This document shows positions 26,701 through 35,795 of a stretch of DNA of 64,000 bases, one piece after another. The translations under genes were made by a program, and so were the position numbers. Positions within the stretch are counted from its first letter, which is position 1. Every line of letters starts with the position of its first letter. The DNA is from Betaproteobacteria bacterium. Lineage in GTDB: Bacteria; Pseudomonadota; Gammaproteobacteria; Burkholderiales; Rhodocyclaceae. The notes below the pieces were generated by a model. That model did no database searches and had not been told where the DNA came from. It was given only the letters and a program-made list of their open reading frames with translations. The stretch covers positions 310,001 to 374,000 of the forward strand of contig JADJLT010000006.1 of assembly GCA_016709965.1 (NCBI GenBank), given 5' to 3'.

Positions 26701-27630
26701 AATTTCAAGCGCCTGATAATCAAGCCTGCTGCGGAAGCGGCAGACAGCGCCTCGTCGTTGATCAACACCTTGCCGGGCATGAGTCTGGTGGTGGATGACT
26801 TTTATATCGGGGAAAAGGCGCTCGGCAAACTGGAGTTGAAGGCACGCAACGACAAGGGCGCATGGCATCTCGACAACCTGAGTTTGCAAAATCCGGATGG
26901 CGGCCTCAAGGGCAAGGGAATCTGGATAAATAACGGGCGCCATCAGACACGGCTGGATTTTGAGTTGACCGCCAGGGATGCCGGCAAATTGCTTGATCGT
27001 CTGGGCTATATGGACGCTGTCCGGCGCGGCAAGGCGAAAATGGTGGGTGATTTGCAGTGGAATGGCCCGCTGACCGCTATCCACTACCCGTCAATGACCG
27101 GCCAGATGACTGTCGAGGCCGAAAAAGGCCAGTTCAACAAGCTGGAACCGGGCGTCGGCAAGCTGCTTGGCTTGATTTCACTGCAATCACTGCCGCGGCG
27201 CCTGACGCTGGATTTCCGCGATATTTTTAGCGATGGACTGGCATTCGACAGTATCGAAGCCAAACTTTCAGTGCGCAAAGGCATCATGCGCACAATCGAG
27301 CCCTTGCGGATCAGCGGCCCGGCGGCCCAGATTGAAATGCAGGGTGAAACTGATCTGAAAAATGAAACTCAGAATCTGCAGGTGGTCGTTCGGCCGGAGC
27401 TGGGTGGCCTTGCCGCAGTGGGCGTGGCCGCGCTGGCCCATCCGGTGATTGGCGCAGCAGCGCTGGTTGCAAACACGGTGCTCAAAAAGCCGCTCAACCG
27501 CTTGTTCAGCTACCGTTATCATGTCACCGGTACCTGGGCTGATCCAACGGTCGACAAGGCCGGAGAGTCGTCGCAGGAAGTGAAGCCCGCGCCGGAAGAA
27601 GATAGCCAACCTGAGGAAGGCAAACCTTGA
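23716..27630 (+). CDS. yhdP: YhdP-family AsmA-like protein (DUF3971)
   Basis: A 1304-residue protein with one N-terminal TM helix (about 42-66) and a long beta-rich periplasmic body, ending with the AsmA-like C-terminal domain (FRDIFSDGLAFDSIEAKLSVRKG...) and a low-complexity Pro/Glu tail. Length and layout match YhdP (TIGR02099 as I recall it), an inner-membrane anchored bridge implicated in phospholipid transport to the outer membrane. GTG is the start at 23716. The final codons overlap the start of the nitrilase gene, a linkage common in Betaproteobacteria. Confidence 0.88.
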   Translation: MNDPLHEVSKVISPDVRVALYHRLHWLWPLLARRAVRRGVRLLGWGLLFAWLAFAALVLVLRYVVLPKISDYQTEIEQVATQAVGQPVKIGRIEARWNGLNPDLVLENVVVADHQGAPVFSLAHVEGVLSWHTLWRLRPRLSLLAFDGPVLHVRRDANGKITVAGMDTEGESDPALAEWVLEQKRIRIRDATIVWEDQLRKAPPLVLEDLQFALDNSGRHHRFGLSAAPPDELASRVDVRGEVKGELGEALENLSGKIFVELDYADLAGWRAWVDYPVHLPKGRGALRVWGDLDKGAGKVTADVALEELRIRLGRKLPELELASMRGRLEGDYKADHWAVAGQQVELLTQDGLRIAPTDFKVDWHQDAKTATVNGNSSASFLDLAALGRLASYLPLDTHSRELLLRHRPQGRISELRASWVLDGENLTRYSLKAGFQELGIEADHYFPGASGVSGNVDLTEKGGILALDSGTSSVSLPAVFPEPEISLNALKAKASWKTTPQAIDIKLDKLEFAGPDAAGSAQGTYHFTGDGPGEIDLTATVDRGEGRAVWRYMPHAVNAAARNWLRRGIVAGRGYDGKLILKGNLKDFPFRDGKGGKFIVTAKAAGAKIDYADGWPVIDDIDADMSFGTGMSILASKGRILGASLSGVKVDIPDFESHEEMLLVRGVAQGPTSEFFRFIEKSPVAEKIDRFTDGMKAVGNGSLNLELDIPLRHALDTKMRGDYRFQNNQLQPLAGLPPLTQVNGRLLLTENTVAAQDISGQVFGGPLKVQVNSAGDKVVVQATGNAHIGEVSKHFGWPLINHLSGGAAWKADIAIRRRNADVVVESDLLGISSPLPEPLNKNATTPLALRIERSAPDALREQYRITLGKVAQGLIVRRQDSWERGVFAVGDAEPRLPEKGLAVRVAAPRIDADAWLNFLPDGATGGADGGGESGGLALNVVTLKTPQLRLFERDYNQVDVSLRPRDGGWQIGLNTREALGDIFWKSAGEGWVEGNFKRLIIKPAAEAADSASSLINTLPGMSLVVDDFYIGEKALGKLELKARNDKGAWHLDNLSLQNPDGGLKGKGIWINNGRHQTRLDFELTARDAGKLLDRLGYMDAVRRGKAKMVGDLQWNGPLTAIHYPSMTGQMTVEAEKGQFNKLEPGVGKLLGLISLQSLPRRLTLDFRDIFSDGLAFDSIEAKLSVRKGIMRTIEPLRISGPAAQIEMQGETDLKNETQNLQVVVRPELGGLAAVGVAALAHPVIGAAALVANTVLKKPLNRLFSYRYHVTGTWADPTVDKAGESSQEVKPAPEEDSQPEEGKP

Positions 27631-28436
27631 ACAAGCAGAATTGCCGTATCGCCGGCTTGCAGATGATCTCTGGTCCTCGTGTTGCGGACAATCTGGTGAC
27701 GGCAACCCGGTTGATTGAAGATGCGGTCGGGCAGGGCGCCCAACTGGCGGTGCTGCCCGAATATTTTCCGATCATCGGTGCTACCGATGCCGATCGGGTC
27801 TTGGCACGCGAAGCGTTCGGCGAGGGGCCGATCCAGTCCTGGCTGTCCGAAACGGCGCAGCGCCACGGCATCTGGCTATTTGCCGGGTCCATCCCGTTGA
27901 CCGCAGCCAGTCCGGACAAGATGCGCAATTCCAGCCTGGTCTTCGATCCGGACGGCGAATGTGTCAAGCGTTACGACAAGGTACATTTGTTCGGTTTCAG
28001 GAAGGGCGACGAAAGCTATGACGAAGCCAGCTTTATCGAGCCTGGCGATCACCCTGTTGCAGTCGATACGCCATTCGGACGGGTTGCCTTGTCGATCTGC
28101 TATGACCTCCGTTTTCCCGAACTCTATCGGGCGCTGGCGCCGGTTGATCTGATCCTCGTGCCGGCCGCGTTTACCGAAACCACCGGTCGGGCGCACTGGG
28201 AAATTTTGCTGCGCGCCCGTGCCATCGAGAACCAGTGCTATCTTCTCGCTGTCGGACAAGGTGGGCGCCATGAAAACGGGCGAATGACGCACGGTAACAG
28301 CATGATCATTGACCCGTGGGGCGAGATTCTCGATCGAAAACAACGGGGGCCGGGCATCGTTATCGCCGACCTCAATCACCAGCGTATTTCAGAAATTCGC
28401 GAGAGCCTGCCGGCACTCGCACACCGTAAACTTTAA
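27627..28436 (+). CDS. Carbon-nitrogen hydrolase, Nit1/deaminated glutathione amidase-like
   Basis: A 269-residue nitrilase superfamily enzyme with a complete catalytic triad: E45 (VLPEYF), K118 (YDKVHLF) and C158 (SICYDLRFPELYR). The sequence resembles the Nit1/NitA group that repairs deaminated glutathione. It begins with TTG at 27627, inside the yhdP stop region (TTGA overlap), with no better start nearby. It sits between yhdP and tldD in an operon order conserved in related bacteria. Confidence 0.88.
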   Translation: MNKQNCRIAGLQMISGPRVADNLVTATRLIEDAVGQGAQLAVLPEYFPIIGATDADRVLAREAFGEGPIQSWLSETAQRHGIWLFAGSIPLTAASPDKMRNSSLVFDPDGECVKRYDKVHLFGFRKGDESYDEASFIEPGDHPVAVDTPFGRVALSICYDLRFPELYRALAPVDLILVPAAFTETTGRAHWEILLRARAIENQCYLLAVGQGGRHENGRMTHGNSMIIDPWGEILDRKQRGPGIVIADLNHQRISEIRESLPALAHRKL

Positions 28437-28446
28437 GGAAGCTTTC

Positions 28447-29892
28447 ATGATTCAAGACAGTGCGTTGGCGCAAGCCGAATCCCTGCTGCTGGCCCCCTTC
28501 TCCCTCTCCGAAGGTGACCTGTCGCGGACATTTGGCCAGATTCTGACGCATCAGGTCGATTATGCGGACCTCTATTTCCAGTATTCACGATCCGAGGCGT
28601 GGAGTCTGGACGAAGGCATCGTCAAGGCCGGCAGCTTCAATATCGACCAAGGGGTTGGCGTACGCGCGCTGTCCGGTGAGAAGACGGCCTTTGCCTACTC
28701 CGACGACATCAGTTTGCGGGCGCTGGGCGATGCCGCCAATGCCGTGCGCGCTATCGGTGCTGTCGGACAAAATTCGAATTTTGGCCAATTTTTCCCGTCG
28801 ACCGCAGCAAGGTCGCTGTATGTGCCGAATGACCCGATCGCGTCCTTGCCGGCCGAAGCCAAGGTCAAATTGCTGGAACGCCTGGAAGGTTTTGCCCGCG
28901 CGCTTGATCCGCGCGTTCAGCAAGTCATGGCATCCCTGGCTGGCGAGTATGAAGTGATCCTCGTTGCCGGTTCCGATGGCCGTCTGGCCGCCGATATCCG
29001 GCCGCTGGTGCGTTGCTCGATCTCGGTCATCATCGAAGAGAACGGCAAGCGCGAACAGGGTTCTGCAGGCGGTGGTGGCCGCTTTGATTTCGGCTACTTC
29101 GATGATGAAATCCTGCAACGCTATGCCAAGGAGGCCGTCCATCAGGCCGTCGTCAATCTTCACGCCGATCCGGCGCCGGCCGGTCAGATGACCGTCGTGC
29201 TTGGCTCGGGCTGGCCGGGCATCCTGTTGCATGAAGCGGTCGGCCATGGGCTGGAGGGCGATTTCAACCGCAAGGGTAGCTCTGCTTTCAGCGGCAGGCT
29301 CGGCCAGCGCGTTGCCGCCAAGGGGGTTACCGTCATCGACGACGGCACGATTACCGACCGTCGTGGCTCGCTGAACATCGACGATGAAGGCAACACCACC
29401 CAACGCACCGTATTGATCGAAGATGGCATCCTCAAAGGCTTCATGCAAGACAGCCTGAACGCCCGTTTAATGGGCGTTGCCCCGACCGGCAATGGCCGTC
29501 GCGAATCCTTTGCCCATCTGCCGTTGCCGCGCATGACCAACACCATGATGCTGGCCGGTGAGCACGATCCGGCGGAAATCATCAAATCGGTCAAGAAGGG
29601 TATTTACGCGGCCAACTTCGGCGGCGGTCAGGTCGATATCACCAGCGGCAAGTTCGTGTTTTCGATGAGCGAGGCCTACCTGATCGAAGACGGCAAGGTG
29701 ACGCGCCCGATCAAGGGCGCGACGCTGATCGGCAACGGGCCGGATGCACTGACCCGCGTCTCGATGATCGGCAACGATCTGAAGCTCGACCCCGGGGTTG
29801 GTACTTGCGGCAAGGATGGCCAGAGCGTGCCGGTCGGTGTTGGCCAGCCAACCTTGCGCATTGATGGACTGACGGTGGGCGGCACTGCATAA
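28447..29892 (+). CDS. tldD: Metalloprotease TldD
   Basis: A 481-residue TldD. The zinc motif HEAVGHGLEGD begins at residue 262, and the C-terminal domain carries the third metal ligand region (TCGKDGQSVPVGVGQPTLRI). The ATG at 28447 follows AAGGAAG, which decides the start. TldD works with TldE/PmbA to process peptide antibiotics and degrade unfolded peptides; tldE is not in this window. Confidence 0.95.
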   Translation: MIQDSALAQAESLLLAPFSLSEGDLSRTFGQILTHQVDYADLYFQYSRSEAWSLDEGIVKAGSFNIDQGVGVRALSGEKTAFAYSDDISLRALGDAANAVRAIGAVGQNSNFGQFFPSTAARSLYVPNDPIASLPAEAKVKLLERLEGFARALDPRVQQVMASLAGEYEVILVAGSDGRLAADIRPLVRCSISVIIEENGKREQGSAGGGGRFDFGYFDDEILQRYAKEAVHQAVVNLHADPAPAGQMTVVLGSGWPGILLHEAVGHGLEGDFNRKGSSAFSGRLGQRVAAKGVTVIDDGTITDRRGSLNIDDEGNTTQRTVLIEDGILKGFMQDSLNARLMGVAPTGNGRRESFAHLPLPRMTNTMMLAGEHDPAEIIKSVKKGIYAANFGGGQVDITSGKFVFSMSEAYLIEDGKVTRPIKGATLIGNGPDALTRVSMIGNDLKLDPGVGTCGKDGQSVPVGVGQPTLRIDGLTVGGTA

Positions 29893-29924
29893 TCGTCAAT
29901 AATCCTCTGTTCGAAGGTGTTGTC

Positions 29925-30545
29925 ATGAGAGTCTTTCTGGCTGTGCTTGGGTTTTTGATGATGAACGCCTCGGCACAGGGGCAGGCGTCGTTGCCTGAAC
30001 GTTTGAAGGCCATGCAGGGCGACCCGGTCGCCCTGAAAACGGCGGTTGAAGCGGGCAAGAAGGCATCCTTCTTTTGTGCCAATTGCCACGGCGAAGACGG
30101 CATCAGCAAAACGCCGGATGTGCCTAACCTGGCCGGGCAGAACCCGGCCTATCTGCTGGAGCAGATGCGAAAATTTGCGGTGGGCGAGCGCAAGGATCCG
30201 TTCATGCAAGGTTTGATCAAGGTGCTCAAGGATGATGAGCGCCTGCAAATTGCGCTTTACTACGCCAACAATCCCGTAGCGCCAAGCCACGCTGATGCCG
30301 GGCTGGCTGCCCGCGGCAAGCTCTTGTTTGACAAACTGTGTATGCGTTGTCATGGCCAACAGGCGCATGGGGGCGAGCTTTATCCGCGTATCGCCGGCCA
30401 GAAGTTGCCCTACCTGCAAGCTTCAATCACGCGTTATCGAGACAGGACAGGGGTTCGCAACAATCAGCTGATGAGCATTGCCACGGCTACGCTGAAAAAT
30501 GAAGAGATTGTTGCGATCGCCAACTATCTGACCCAGCTTCCCTGA
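29925..30545 (+). CDS. Diheme cytochrome c, c4-like
   Basis: A 206-residue periplasmic cytochrome with a signal peptide (about 1-20). Two haem-binding motifs are present, CANCH at 51-55 and CMRCH at 139-143, each in a class I cytochrome domain; axial methionines are likely in QMRKF and the LMSIATATL region. The two-domain layout is that of cytochrome c4, a shuttle to terminal oxidases or reductases. It stands 33 bases after tldD and may be transcribed from its own promoter. Confidence 0.88.
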   Translation: MRVFLAVLGFLMMNASAQGQASLPERLKAMQGDPVALKTAVEAGKKASFFCANCHGEDGISKTPDVPNLAGQNPAYLLEQMRKFAVGERKDPFMQGLIKVLKDDERLQIALYYANNPVAPSHADAGLAARGKLLFDKLCMRCHGQQAHGGELYPRIAGQKLPYLQASITRYRDRTGVRNNQLMSIATATLKNEEIVAIANYLTQLP

Positions 30546-30633
30546 TCGTTAATCGTTACGTCACAGTGTTGATTTTTGTCACCTTCAGACAGTAATCTCC
30601 CGGGTTTGTCTTTTGGGCTCGCCTTGAGCCGCC

Positions 30634-31425
30634 ATGGGAGGCCGTTTGAAATCAGTTCTGAGCGCGATGCTCATGTTTTGCCTTGTGCTCACCGGCAACC
30701 AAGCCTGGGCCCAGATCAATGACATCAATGCCGCGATCAACAAGGCCGGGCGACAGCGGATGTTGTCGCAACGCATGGCCAAGTCTTATTTTCAAATTGG
30801 CCAGAAAATTGACGTTGACCGTAGCAAAAAGGTGCTGGACAGCTCCGTGGCTGCATTCGACCGCCAGCTGGGCGAATTGAAGGCTTACGCGCCATCGCCG
30901 GAGATCAAGGACGCCTATCAGGCACTTGAGAAGTCATGGCTGGCTTATAAGGGTTTACTGGTGGGGCCGATATCGCCCGAAAACGGGCGAAAGGTGCTGC
31001 TCATGTCGGACGAGGTTCTGGGTCTTGCGCAACAAGGCACGGTCCTGCTTGAAAAGAAGTCGGGCACCAGTGCCGGGCATCTGGTCAATCTTTCCGGGCG
31101 TCAGCGCATGTTGTCGCAACGCATGGCGAAGTATTACCAAGCGGCTGCATGGGGCATTGCAACCGAGCGGGATACAGGCAATCTGGATCGGGCACGCAAG
31201 GATTTTGTCGATGCGCAAGCAGAGTTGTCGGCGGCACGCGTCAATACTCAGCAGATTACGGAGGGGCTGGCATTGGTCAACCAGCAATGGATGTTCTTTG
31301 ACAATGCCCTGGGGCAAAAAAGCGGGGTAGACATGCGGCCGCAACAGGTAGTGGCAACGACCAGCGAGCGCATGCTGGAAGAAATGGAGCTGGTCGTCGA
31401 TCTCTACGAGAAATTGCCCAGATAG
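30634..31425 (+). CDS. Secreted protein with two PilJ/NarX-type P-box domains
   Basis: A 263-residue protein with a signal peptide (cleavage likely AWA-QIN). The near-identical segments AGRQRMLSQRMAK (about 41-53) and SGRQRMLSQRMAK (about 152-164) each start a four-helix type IV pili methyl-accepting chemotaxis N-terminal domain, the same fold as the nitrate-binding P box of NarX/NarQ. No TM or output domain follows, so it is probably a free periplasmic ligand-binding protein. A TTG at 30646 behind GGGAGG is an alternative start. Ligand unknown; nitrate or nitrite is a guess from the family. Confidence 0.72.
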   Translation: MGGRLKSVLSAMLMFCLVLTGNQAWAQINDINAAINKAGRQRMLSQRMAKSYFQIGQKIDVDRSKKVLDSSVAAFDRQLGELKAYAPSPEIKDAYQALEKSWLAYKGLLVGPISPENGRKVLLMSDEVLGLAQQGTVLLEKKSGTSAGHLVNLSGRQRMLSQRMAKYYQAAAWGIATERDTGNLDRARKDFVDAQAELSAARVNTQQITEGLALVNQQWMFFDNALGQKSGVDMRPQQVVATTSERMLEEMELVVDLYEKLPR

Positions 31426-32532
31426 CTAGAAGAGGCTGAGTTGCCGATCATTCGCCGGGATTTCTGGCGCTGAAAACAAGGTGCAATCCAGACTGGGCCC
31501 TTCCAGCGCCAGTTCAAGGCGTCGGCAGGCCAGCGCAAAGCGCTGCTGGATCAGCTTGGCAAAATGGCCGAGGCCAGTCATCCGGCTGCCAAAGTTCGGG
31601 TCATTGGCGCGCTGGCCGCGTAAATCGTAAAGGATGGACATGACTCGCGCAGCCTTCTCGGGCGCATGCCAGGCCAGCCAGTCGCGGAACAGGCCGGCCA
31701 CTTCGTGAGGCAGACGCAATAGCGTGTAGCTGGCGCTGCTTGCCCCATGTTCGCGGCCGGCAGTGAGCAGTTTTTCCAGCTCGTGATCGTTGATCCCGGG
31801 TATGAGCGGGGCAACAAATATGGACACCGGTATACCCGCTGCCGCCAGTTTTGACATCGCGTCCAGGCGGGCTTGCGGTGCGCTGGCGCGCGGCTCCAGC
31901 TGGCGCGCCAGTGTGCCGTTCAGGGTGGTCAGGGAGAAAGCGACATGCGCCAGATTCTGCCGGGCAAGCTCCGACCATAAATCCAGATCACGCACGATCA
32001 ACGACGATTTGGTAATGACGCTGACCGGATGACGGGTTTCGAGCAGCACTTCCAGCACGGCACGGCTTAGCCGCTCCTTGCGCTCGAAGGGCTGGTAGGC
32101 ATCGGTCGCGCTGCCCAGGGCAATCGTCGAGCAGCGATAGCCGGGCCGCGCCAGCTCGTCGCGCAGCAGTCGGGCCGTCTCCGGTTTGGCAAAAATCCGG
32201 GTTTCAAAATCAAGCCCCGGCGATAGCCCAAGATAGGCATGCGCGGGCCGTGCATAACAATAAATGCAACCGTGTTCACAGCCGCGATAGGGATTCAGTG
32301 ATTGCTCGAAAGGCAGATCCGGAGAGTCGTTATGGCTGATGATGCTCTTTGCCGTGTCCGTCTGCAGTGTGGTTTGCTGCAACGATGCTTGCTCCGGCGT
32401 CCACCCGTCATCCTCGGCGTGACGGCTGTCGCTGCTGAAACGATGATCGACGTTGCCTATCGCCCCGCGCCCTTTGACAGGGCGTGGCGGAATTTCCCGA
32501 GAAGGGGACGAGTCGAAATCTTCCATGGTCAT
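31426..32532 (-). CDS. PA0069-family radical SAM protein
   Basis: About 368 residues. The radical SAM cluster motif is CEHGCIYCYA (CxxxCxxC), preceded by LNPYRGCEHG, the signature of the SplB-like/PA0069 group. Later elements include GSATDAYQPFERK and the VFVAPLIPGINDHELEKLL segment. The start is taken at 32532; a longer open frame reaches 33054 but that part is antisense to aroG and has no family similarity. Substrate is unknown. It is divergent from aroG, with only 45 bases between the starts. Confidence 0.82.
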   Translation of the reverse strand: MTMEDFDSSPSREIPPRPVKGRGAIGNVDHRFSSDSRHAEDDGWTPEQASLQQTTLQTDTAKSIISHNDSPDLPFEQSLNPYRGCEHGCIYCYARPAHAYLGLSPGLDFETRIFAKPETARLLRDELARPGYRCSTIALGSATDAYQPFERKERLSRAVLEVLLETRHPVSVITKSSLIVRDLDLWSELARQNLAHVAFSLTTLNGTLARQLEPRASAPQARLDAMSKLAAAGIPVSIFVAPLIPGINDHELEKLLTAGREHGASSASYTLLRLPHEVAGLFRDWLAWHAPEKAARVMSILYDLRGQRANDPNFGSRMTGLGHFAKLIQQRFALACRRLELALEGPSLDCTLFSAPEIPANDRQLSLF

Positions 32533-32577
32533 CCGGTAGAATGCCGCTTTTTCAAGCATTAATAAATGGGGCCGGGT

Positions 32578-33669
32578 ATGACGCAGCAAAATTCTCCAAT
32601 GGGCAAACCAAATACTGATGACCTGCGTATCAAGGAAATCAAGGAGCTGGTGCCGCCGGCCCACGTTTTCCGTGAATATCCGGTATCCACCCGTGCCGCA
32701 CAAACCACATTTGCTGCCCGTCAGGCCATTCATCGTGTCCTGCATGGTGCCGATGATCGACTGCTTGTAGTGATTGGTCCCTGCTCGATTCACGATTACG
32801 ACCTGGCCATGGATTACGCCAGGAAGCTGGCCAAGGAGGCTGAAAAGCACGCCGAGGACCTCATCGTGGTCATGCGCGTCTATTTCGAAAAGCCGAGAAC
32901 CACAGTCGGCTGGAAAGGGCTGATCAACGATCCGCGCATGGACAACACCTTCCGAATCAACGAGGGCCTGCGCCTGGCTCGCCGCTTGTTGCTTGATATC
33001 AACGAGCTGGATCTGCCCTGTGCCACAGAATTCCTTGACACCATCACGCCGCAATACACAGCTGACCTGATCGCCTGGGGCGCCATTGGCGCCCGCACCA
33101 CCGAGTCACAGGTGCACCGTGAGCTGGCCTCCGGTTTGTCGTGCCCGGTGGGCTTCAAGAACGGCACTGATGGCAACATGCGTATTGCGGTCGACGCCAT
33201 TCGCTCGGCCAACTCGCCGCACCACTTCCTCTCGGTGACCAAGTCCGGCCATACGGCCATTGTTTCGACCGTTGGCAACGAGGATTGCCATGTGATTCTG
33301 CGTGGTGGCAAGGAGCCTAATTACGATGCGGCCAGCGTCGAGGCAGCCAGTGCCGAGATCGCCAAATCGGGCCTTGCCGCCCGATTGATGGTGGATTTCT
33401 CCCATGGCAATAGCCGCAAGCAATTCAAGCTGCAAATGGAAGTCAGCGAAAACGTCGCTGCGCAGCTGGCCGGCGGTGAAGACCGTATTGTGGGCGTCAT
33501 GGTCGAATCCCACCTCGTCGAGGGCCGTCAGGATATTTCGCCAGACAAGCCGCTGACCTACGGGCAGAGCGTCACCGACGCCTGTATTGGCTGGGATGAC
33601 AGCCTGACTGTGCTGGAGCAGCTGGCGGCAGCCGTCAGGGCGCGTCGCGTGGCTGAAGCGGCACAGTAA
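32578..33669 (+). CDS. aroG: 3-deoxy-7-phosphoheptulonate synthase (class I)
   Basis: A 363-residue DAHP synthase of the AroG/AroF/AroH type, catalysing the first step of aromatic amino acid synthesis. Family signatures: DDLRIKEIKELVPP at the N-terminus, VVIGPCSIHD with the metal-binding cysteine, EKPRTTVGWKGLINDP, VGFKNGTDG with the catalytic lysine, and MVDFSHGNSRKQ. Starts at 32566 and 32599 are also possible; 32578 is chosen with GGGG upstream. Which aromatic amino acid inhibits it cannot be decided from sequence alone. Confidence 0.94.
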   Translation: MTQQNSPMGKPNTDDLRIKEIKELVPPAHVFREYPVSTRAAQTTFAARQAIHRVLHGADDRLLVVIGPCSIHDYDLAMDYARKLAKEAEKHAEDLIVVMRVYFEKPRTTVGWKGLINDPRMDNTFRINEGLRLARRLLLDINELDLPCATEFLDTITPQYTADLIAWGAIGARTTESQVHRELASGLSCPVGFKNGTDGNMRIAVDAIRSANSPHHFLSVTKSGHTAIVSTVGNEDCHVILRGGKEPNYDAASVEAASAEIAKSGLAARLMVDFSHGNSRKQFKLQMEVSENVAAQLAGGEDRIVGVMVESHLVEGRQDISPDKPLTYGQSVTDACIGWDDSLTVLEQLAAAVRARRVAEAAQ

Positions 33670-33742
33670 TCAATGCATTTCCGGCCTGCCGTAGCGCAGG
33701 CAGGAGTGATATGGCAGTACTCCTGCCCGTGAAGGGAAGTCC

Positions 33743-35788
33743 ATGCGTGGGTTGATGCCGACGTTCAGCATCGTGCGTCGCAGCCAGTCGATCAAGGCTG
33801 TCGTGTTGCTGTCGTGCGTGATGATCCTTGCAGTCCTGCTTGGTAGCGCGTTTCTGCTGTTTGATTTGCACAACAGAGAGCTGACGCATGCCAAGGGGGA
33901 GATCGCGAGCCTGAGCCGGATTCTCTCCGAGCAAACGACCCGTGCTTTTGATGGCGTTTCGTTGTCAATGCGAGGGGCGCGGGAGCGGCTATCGGATGAC
34001 TTCGGGCGCCATCTTGAACTGGACAGCGCGCCAGTTCGCCTCTTGCTCCAGTCGCGCGTTGGTGGATTGCCCCAAGCGAAATCGATGTTTCTGGTAGATC
34101 GCGACGGCATGGTGGTCAACTCATCCAGAAAGGATTTCTCATCTCCATTCTCCGTTGCGCAGCGGACTTTCTTCAGTCATTTTGCTCAAAATAGTGACGA
34201 TGAATTGTTTATTTCACGCCCGGAGCAAGCGCATATCGACAATCAGTGGACCTTTTACCTCGGCATACGACTTCTCGATCCCTCCGGGAAATTCAGAGGC
34301 GTGCTGGTTGCTGCGATAAATGTCGATTATTTTGAATCACTATATGAAAGCATCAATCTCGATTTCGTCAGTCGCATCCTGTTGCTGAATAGGGACGGGA
34401 TTTTGATGGCGGGTCAGCATCACGGCCATTCCGGGCTTGGAGAGTCCTTCATTGACCCCGTTGAGCTTGAGCAAATCAGGGCCGAAGCCCGAAGCGAATT
34501 TGTAATGAGCACACCAGGGGACGGAGATGGGCGATGGTTGGTTGCCTACCATCTGGTGAGCGATTACCCGCTCATGGTGTCACCGGCAGTGAACGAAGAG
34601 GATGCACTCATACCATGGCGCCGGGTGGCGTTGCCTATTGCAGTTGGCGTGTTTCTCGTTATTGCTTTCATCTTGATGACAACAGCCTTGGTGGTATTGA
34701 GTCTGCTCCGCAAAGAGAGTCTTGAAGCGGCGCTCAAGGAGAGCGATACCAAGCTTCGCTATATGGTTCAGTCGGTTCGGGACGCCATTCTGACCGTCGA
34801 TCCGTCAAAAAGAGTAATTCTGTTCAATGCTGCGGCCGAGAAAATGTTTGGCCTCGAGGCAAACGAAGTGCTTGGCAAGCAGATTGATGAGGTTCTGTTC
34901 CAATGTCAGCCAAGACCTCTGGTGCTGAATTTCATGCACTACCTGAACGAGGGGTGGCAATCTTCGTCCGGCCTCGCCCTGCTTGGTATCATTTCCCTTG
35001 CACGCGGAGATACCGAGTTTCCGGTTGAACTTAGTTTGTCGAGCACGATGTTTCGGGGCGATATGCTGATCACTGCAGTCTTCCGGGATCTTTCGGAGCG
35101 GCAGCGGGCGGAACACGAGTTGATAGAAACCAACCGGAAACTCCAGGAGCTCTCTGCGGCACAGCAAAACGTTCGGGAAGAGGAGCGCTTGCGGATATCC
35201 CGCGAGTTGCACGATGAATTGGGGCAGTCGCTCACCGGAATAAAAATGGAGATTTCGTGGCTTGGAGGCCGCCTCCAGCCAAATCACCCGGAACTGGAGA
35301 AGAAGGTTGGATCAATCAAGAAATTGATTGATGGAAGCATCTCGGCCGTTCGCAGAATATCTTCGGAGCTTCGCCCTCTGGTGCTCGATGATCTCGGGTT
35401 TTCAGCAGCAGCGAACTGGTATGTTGCCCAATTCTCCGAGCATTCCGCCATTATGGTTTCGTTATCGCTCCCCGAGCATGATCCCGAGAATGGCGGCATC
35501 ATTGCCACAGCGCTGTTTCGAATTATGCAGGAGTCATTAACCAACATCGCTCGGCATGCCAATGCAAAGCATGTTGAGATTCGACTCAGCTTGTCTGAGG
35601 GGTATTGGCTGCTTTCAATCAAGGATGAGGGTGTCGGATTTGTCGAAAGCGCAGGCAAACCCACTGGCATCGGATTGATCGGCATGAAGGAGCGTGTCCA
35701 GATTCTTGGTGGCGCCTTCCACCTGACGAGCGCTTCTGGCGAGGGCACGTTGATCGAAGTTCGAATTCCGGAAGCTCAGCCGCAGTGA
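33743..35788 (+). CDS. Sensor histidine kinase, Cache-PAS-HisKA_3 (NarX-like output)
   Basis: A 681-residue membrane kinase starting after GAAGGGAAG. Order: TM1 (about 13-36); a periplasmic Cache-type sensor domain (about 40-285, with VDRDGMVVNSSRKDFS and the NRDGILMAG lobe); TM2 (about 292-320); PAS (about 335-455, ILFNAAAEKMFGLEANEVLGK); HisKA_3 with H490 in ISRELHDELGQSLTG; HATPase_c (DEGVGF, GIGLIGMKER). This output module pairs with NarL/LuxR-type regulators, and one follows 7 bases downstream. The ligand is unknown; the downstream cytochrome cluster suggests a redox or metal-related signal. Confidence 0.92.
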   Translation: MRGLMPTFSIVRRSQSIKAVVLLSCVMILAVLLGSAFLLFDLHNRELTHAKGEIASLSRILSEQTTRAFDGVSLSMRGARERLSDDFGRHLELDSAPVRLLLQSRVGGLPQAKSMFLVDRDGMVVNSSRKDFSSPFSVAQRTFFSHFAQNSDDELFISRPEQAHIDNQWTFYLGIRLLDPSGKFRGVLVAAINVDYFESLYESINLDFVSRILLLNRDGILMAGQHHGHSGLGESFIDPVELEQIRAEARSEFVMSTPGDGDGRWLVAYHLVSDYPLMVSPAVNEEDALIPWRRVALPIAVGVFLVIAFILMTTALVVLSLLRKESLEAALKESDTKLRYMVQSVRDAILTVDPSKRVILFNAAAEKMFGLEANEVLGKQIDEVLFQCQPRPLVLNFMHYLNEGWQSSSGLALLGIISLARGDTEFPVELSLSSTMFRGDMLITAVFRDLSERQRAEHELIETNRKLQELSAAQQNVREEERLRISRELHDELGQSLTGIKMEISWLGGRLQPNHPELEKKVGSIKKLIDGSISAVRRISSELRPLVLDDLGFSAAANWYVAQFSEHSAIMVSLSLPEHDPENGGIIATALFRIMQESLTNIARHANAKHVEIRLSLSEGYWLLSIKDEGVGFVESAGKPTGIGLIGMKERVQILGGAFHLTSASGEGTLIEVRIPEAQPQ

Positions 35789-35795
35789 GGAAATA

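Noticed and set aside
32533..33054. A long N-terminal extension of the radical SAM gene on the minus strand
   Set aside because: It is antisense to the well-supported aroG gene, has no family similarity, and the PA0069-type N-terminus begins near 32532.
33684..33701. GCCTGC...GCAGGC hairpin after aroG as a terminator
   Set aside because: The stem is short and no T-run follows, so it cannot be supported as a terminator.
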